Source: Collinsella sp. AM18-10 (GTDB lineage: Bacteria; Actinomycetota; Coriobacteriia; Coriobacteriales; Coriobacteriaceae). Taken from it: a stretch of 64,000 bases of DNA. The translations under genes and the position numbers were made by a program. The first letter of the stretch is position 1; each line of letters starts with the position of its first letter. Location of the stretch: contig NZ_QRJO01000007.1 of NCBI RefSeq assembly GCF_003471585.1, forward strand, positions 1-64,000, given 5' to 3'. Positions 60,951 through 64,000 of the stretch are shown piece after piece. The notes under the pieces were generated by a model. That model did not search any database. It was not told the origin of the DNA and saw only the letters and a list, made by a program, of their open reading frames with translations.

Positions 60951-61036
60951 ATAAGAAGCCTTCGCGCTGCGGAATGATTTTGGAAACTAAGTACGGGGAC
61001 CCGCCCAAACCGTCCTGCTCAATCGCCCTTGTGGTG
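60951..61036. repeat. Partial copy of the nested palindrome right arm
   Basis: 60959-61036 repeats 60752-60829 nearly base for base (GCCTTCGCGCTGCGGAATG through AATCGCCCTTGTGG). The bases 60927-60947 also repeat CGCCCTTGTGGCGTT. A tandem duplication of the arm. No gene in 60633-61064. Confidence 0.7.
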
Positions 61037-61064
61037 TTGGGGCTGAAAGGGTGGGACGCGTGGG

Positions 61065-61688
61065 TCATTTGGTTGTTAGGGTTAGTAGGTCGTTGGGGGT
61101 TTTGAGGTTGTAGGTGGCGTTTGGGATATCTTGGTGTGATCCCCATGCTGCTCGGGCAAAACTGACCCCTGCTGAAGTTGCGCATTGTTCGTCGTAGACG
61201 GTGTCGCCAACGTAGACGACGTTGCCAGGATTCGCGCCCGCACGTCGGAGATATTCGAGCATGGGTGCGGGTGCGGGTTTATGTTCGGTTGTGTCTTCGA
61301 CAAGGATGATGTGCTCAAAATACTTATCGAAACCAAGGGGTGCAATTTCTTTTGCGTATTCGTCGCGCGCACGTGAGGAGACGATGCCAAGTTTGCAGCC
61401 GCTATCGGCGAGTGTTGCGATGACTTCAAGCAAGCCTGGAAACACGCTGATGGTGCTTTTAAAGCTGGCGGCAACTTGGCACCAGCGATCCAACGTTGCC
61501 TGCGAGTAGATCCCAAGTTTCTCAAGGGCATCCTTGCCGGGTATGCCGAGGGCAAAGTCAAGCTCGTGTCGGGGAAGCGTTTTGCTGGTCTCTTCTTGGA
61601 CAATCTGGACAAGCGATGACAGAACGCTTTCTTCTGTATCTGCCAATGTCCCATCAACGTCAAATACGATATGGTCAAAGTGCTTCAT
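61065..61688 (-). CDS. HAD-family phosphatase (phosphoglycolate-phosphatase-like)
   Basis: A 207-aa HAD hydrolase. Motif I is FDVDGTLADT (D10, D12), motif II ends GIVSSRA, motif III has K in EHKPAPAP and motif IV VGDTVYDEQC. The cap is the helical C1 type. Substrates of this group include phosphoglycolate, pyrophosphate and sugar phosphates, so the exact one is unknown. The codons and GC are lower than those of nearby genes. It follows the AraC regulator on the same strand, 56 bases apart. Confidence 0.88.
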   Translation of the reverse strand: MKHFDHIVFDVDGTLADTEESVLSSLVQIVQEETSKTLPRHELDFALGIPGKDALEKLGIYSQATLDRWCQVAASFKSTISVFPGLLEVIATLADSGCKLGIVSSRARDEYAKEIAPLGFDKYFEHIILVEDTTEHKPAPAPMLEYLRRAGANPGNVVYVGDTVYDEQCATSAGVSFARAAWGSHQDIPNATYNLKTPNDLLTLTTK

Positions 61689-61744
61689 ATGATTGCTCCT
61701 CTCTGTTGTTTGCCTGCAAGTTTGATGCAGTGACAGAAGAAGGG

Positions 61745-62683
61745 TTAGCGGGATTTCTGCCTGGTGCTATCGAGATTCTGCCTCGCTGCTCGATAGCTCG
61801 AAGGAGTGCACCCCATTTGTTCTTTAAATACCTGGCCAAGATGGCTTGCCGTTATAAATCCGCATTGGCACGCGACTGTCTGTACCGTTCGCGTGGTGTG
61901 TGCCAAAAGTTCGCAAGCACGGTTTATGCGGTATGCGCGTAGATATGCCGCCGGGGTCGTTCCTGCACAAGTTTCGATAATGCGGTAACACTCTCTTTCG
62001 CTTACGCCGGCTGCAGATGCCATCTGGGGCACATCTATAGCGGCTGCATAGTTTGCGCGGATAAAGTCCAGGATTGCCTTGAACTGTACGTCGCGGCTGG
62101 TCATCCAAGAGGCGCCGTCGGAGGAAAAGAGCGGTTCGGCCTTGGCGTAAATCTGAATCCAGAGCTCTGACAAGTTATTTCGAAGCGCCATCTCATTCTG
62201 CGGCCGTTGAAGGTCGTGGCTAAAGGAACTCTTTAGCAAATCGATAAAGGGCATATCGTCGGGGTTGGTGGGCGACCATTTGAGCACATCGACGCCTCGA
62301 CATTGCAGCAAAGGATTGATATAGCGCTTTTGAAGGCGTCCCGCGGGATCGCCGAGCATCGACGGCTGCAAGATATGCAACATTTGAATGGCTGGTGCCG
62401 AATTGGGTGATTGCAGCGTGCTGTGCAAAACGCCGCCGTTGATAAAGCCGGCGGACCCTTCCTCAAAGCGCACGTGTTCATGAGCCGCGCGCGTTCGATA
62501 GTCAATCGCTCCCTGCTCCATGTAGAAAAGCTCGACTTCGGAATGCCAGTGCCAGGGGACGGAATTGCCCGGATAGCGAGCGAATTCTGCGCGTTCGGCA
62601 ATATAGGGCCAGTCTCCGGCGGTCTCGGGAAACGCTTCCTCGCGTCCTCCGCGGTGCAATTCTATGTGATCCATGTTTCGCAT
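61745..62683 (-). CDS. AraC-family transcriptional regulator
   Basis: A 312-aa regulator with an N-terminal cupin effector domain (WHWHSEVELFYMEQG, about 44-58) and two C-terminal HTHs (VPQMASAAGVSERECYRIIE and the VACQCGFITASHLGQVFKEQMG signature). The start may be 62683 or the Met at 62674. It likely controls sugar uptake genes elsewhere. Nearest same-strand gene is the HAD phosphatase. Confidence 0.9.
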   Translation of the reverse strand: MRNMDHIELHRGGREEAFPETAGDWPYIAERAEFARYPGNSVPWHWHSEVELFYMEQGAIDYRTRAAHEHVRFEEGSAGFINGGVLHSTLQSPNSAPAIQMLHILQPSMLGDPAGRLQKRYINPLLQCRGVDVLKWSPTNPDDMPFIDLLKSSFSHDLQRPQNEMALRNNLSELWIQIYAKAEPLFSSDGASWMTSRDVQFKAILDFIRANYAAAIDVPQMASAAGVSERECYRIIETCAGTTPAAYLRAYRINRACELLAHTTRTVQTVACQCGFITASHLGQVFKEQMGCTPSSYRAARQNLDSTRQKSR

Positions 62684-62708
62684 GGCATCAGTATAAAGCG
62701 CAATGGGC

Positions 62709-62918
62709 TTAGATTGCTCTTGCCTGTTCGGGGAACGCCTTGTCTAGGGATGCTTGGAGCTTTTCGAAGGATGCTCGTAAGTTGAGGCTCTGATCGGCTG
62801 AGCGCTTGGTTTTTGTGGTGGGGGAGTCGAGGAGGCCGTTTCTCTGTGTCGGGGGGAAGGAGAAAAGGTTTGCATGTTTTAGGGATGGCTGCTGTGCTGC
62901 GTCATTGGAAGAATGCAT
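62709..62918 (-). CDS. Small open frame with a strong ribosome site
   Basis: A possible 69-aa protein, Ser/Gln/Lys-rich, without family or membrane segment. It is listed only because GAGGAGG sits 10 bases before its ATG. It would precede the AraC gene by 25 bases and might act as a leader ORF. Positions 62919-63171 hold nothing else that I can support. Confidence 0.35.
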   Translation of the reverse strand: MHSSNDAAQQPSLKHANLFSFPPTQRNGLLDSPTTKTKRSADQSLNLRASFEKLQASLDKAFPEQARAI

Positions 62919-63171
62919 GCTTTTGCGGCCTCCTCGATATCCACCAAAAGGATGCGCTCGGGGTTTGCTGCTAGGTCCCGTGCGCTGGCTACATTATGCC
63001 GCGGCTGCCGCAAAGAAGCGCTAAAGAAAGGCTTAACCTGGTTTGGTGTTACGATGAAACTGCAGGTCAGAGGTATCGAGTAACACTCTTGAAAGGTTTT
63101 GAGCTTAAGGGCTTTCTAAGGTTTGTGACGTGGATGTGGCGCGGACGTGCGTAGCGTGTGAATGCTCGCTG

Positions 63172-64000
63172 TTAGCGCTGCGGCTCTGTGGCGCGCACCT
63201 GCTCGATGACCTTTTCCATCGTGGCGTCGATGCGGTCTTTTTTGAGTTCGCATTCCCAGATGGTTATGGGCGTCCAGCCCATTTGAGTGAGCGCTGCCAC
63301 AGCAGCACGGTCGCGCTCGACGTTGCGACGGAACTTTGCCTCCCAAAACTCAACATTGCGCTTGGGCTGGCTCGGATTGCACTTGGGGCAGCGATGCCAA
63401 AAACAGCCGTTGACAAAGATGGCGATCTTGCGCCCGGGAAAGGCGATGTCGGGCTTGCCGGGTACCTTCCACTCCAGGCGATAGCCCGTAAGGCCCGCTG
63501 CGCGCAGACACTGTCGTACGAGCAGCTCGGGCTTGGTGTTGGCACGCTTGTTGCCCTTCATGGACTTTTTGATGGCGGCGCGACGGCGGACCAGTTCGCG
63601 CTCGTCAGCGGAGAGGTCCGAGGTGTCGATGCCGTCCAGCAGGCCGGGCTTGGGGCGCTTTTTGCTGCGGCGCTTAGGTTTACGTTTGGGCTTGGTAGCA
63701 GATTCGTCTGCCGCGGTGGCCTCGGCGCCGTTAGCCTCGAGCCGGTCTTCCTTCAGCTCAATCAGGGCATCAATGAGCCCCTTGTCGGCGGGCATCCATT
63801 CCACCGTGGCAAGCGAGGTGCGCGGAATCCAGCGGATATCGAGCTGGCGGTCGTGCTTCTGAGGTTCATCGGATTCATCGGCGAGCGAGCAGTAGTAGCA
63901 CTCCATGGAGAGATGAAAATCGGGGTAGTCATACTCAACGGTGTAGAAATCACGCAGGTTGATGACTTTGACCTGCAGCTCCTCCATGAGTTCGCGGCGT
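63172..64000 (-). CDS. NUDIX-Vsr fusion protein (partial, runs off the window end)
   Basis: The frame is open to the window edge. Reading minus from 64000, it starts RRELMEELQV, the end of a NUDIX box, followed by YPDFHLSMECYYCSL and the MutT C-terminal part (to about 90 residues in). A Lys/Arg-rich linker follows, then a whole Vsr endonuclease (MKGNKRANTKPELLVR, PGKPDIAFPGRKIAIFVNGCFWHRCPKC, FWEAKFRRNVERDR, GWTPITIWECELK). Vsr nicks T:G mismatches and MutT-type enzymes hydrolyse oxidised dGTP. The true start lies beyond the window, so the Met at 63987 is internal. Confidence 0.85.
   Translation of the reverse strand, partial: RRELMEELQVKVINLRDFYTVEYDYPDFHLSMECYYCSLADESDEPQKHDRQLDIRWIPRTSLATVEWMPADKGLIDALIELKEDRLEANGAEATAADESATKPKRKPKRRSKKRPKPGLLDGIDTSDLSADERELVRRRAAIKKSMKGNKRANTKPELLVRQCLRAAGLTGYRLEWKVPGKPDIAFPGRKIAIFVNGCFWHRCPKCNPSQPKRNVEFWEAKFRRNVERDRAAVAALTQMGWTPITIWECELKKDRIDATMEKVIEQVRATEPQR

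Overview
The window looks like the chromosome of a high-GC gut actinobacterium of class Coriobacteriia, most like Collinsella. This is inferred from gene content and codon style, not from a search: lysine-tailed TopA, the tmk-holB-ricT order, mannose-family and lactose-family PTS systems, both the tagatose-6-phosphate and Leloir pathways, and many small palindromic intergenic repeats. I see no prophage, plasmid origin, complete insertion sequence or CRISPR array.

Positions 1-23,100 are mainly housekeeping, almost all on the + strand: a PLP aminotransferase, a STAS protein, tatA-tatC, hypA-hypB, topA, tmk-holB-ricT, comFC, a putative nuclease, a solute-binding lipoprotein with a long leader, hpf, a DegV protein, a 3-hydroxyisobutyrate-type dehydrogenase with a His/Cys-rich tail, a HEAT-like protein, an isocitrate-type dehydrogenase and a membrane-anchored SurA-like protein. 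A small HTH/DUF2975 pair (23,132-24,016, minus) closes this part.

Positions 24,590-34,800 form an amino-sugar locus: a mannose-family PTS (IIA-YajC-IIB-IIC-IID), a GntR/UTRA regulator, agaS, an N-acetyl-hexosamine-6-phosphate deacetylase, an aldose-1-epimerase-like protein, a tagatose-6-phosphate kinase (lacC) and a YhcH-family protein. A 13-base near-palindrome occurs before both the PTS genes and agaS and is the best candidate operator. A 42-codon remnant of a second deacetylase lies between lacC and yhcH.

Positions 34,900-42,550 are a mosaic: two AT-richer minus-strand genes, tRNA-Thr(CGT), an orphan PTS IIB that has lost its phosphorylatable histidine, two AAA/DUF4143 ATPases, galM, a DeoR-family regulator and several repeat arrays.

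Positions 42,650-60,650 are a lactose/galactose locus: lacG and lacE (minus), a LacI regulator, lacF, a membrane protein, lacA-lacB, a second epimerase-lacC pair, galT-galK (minus), a second LacI regulator, an A-type flavoprotein, a second DeoR regulator and a class II tagatose/fructose-bisphosphate aldolase. Lactose-6-phosphate (LacEF, LacG, LacAB, LacC, aldolase) and N-acetylgalactosamine (PTS, deacetylase, AgaS, LacC, aldolase) would both pass through tagatose-6-phosphate, while GalM-GalK-GalT handle free galactose. No galE is present. The end holds a HAD phosphatase, an AraC regulator and a NUDIX-Vsr fusion cut by the window edge.

The items most worth a second look are the metal-binding tail on the dehydrogenase, the H17Y orphan IIB, the alternating six-element repeat array, the 34-bp-period repeats before a DUF4143 ATPase, the NUDIX-Vsr fusion and the repeat-rich intergenic regions.
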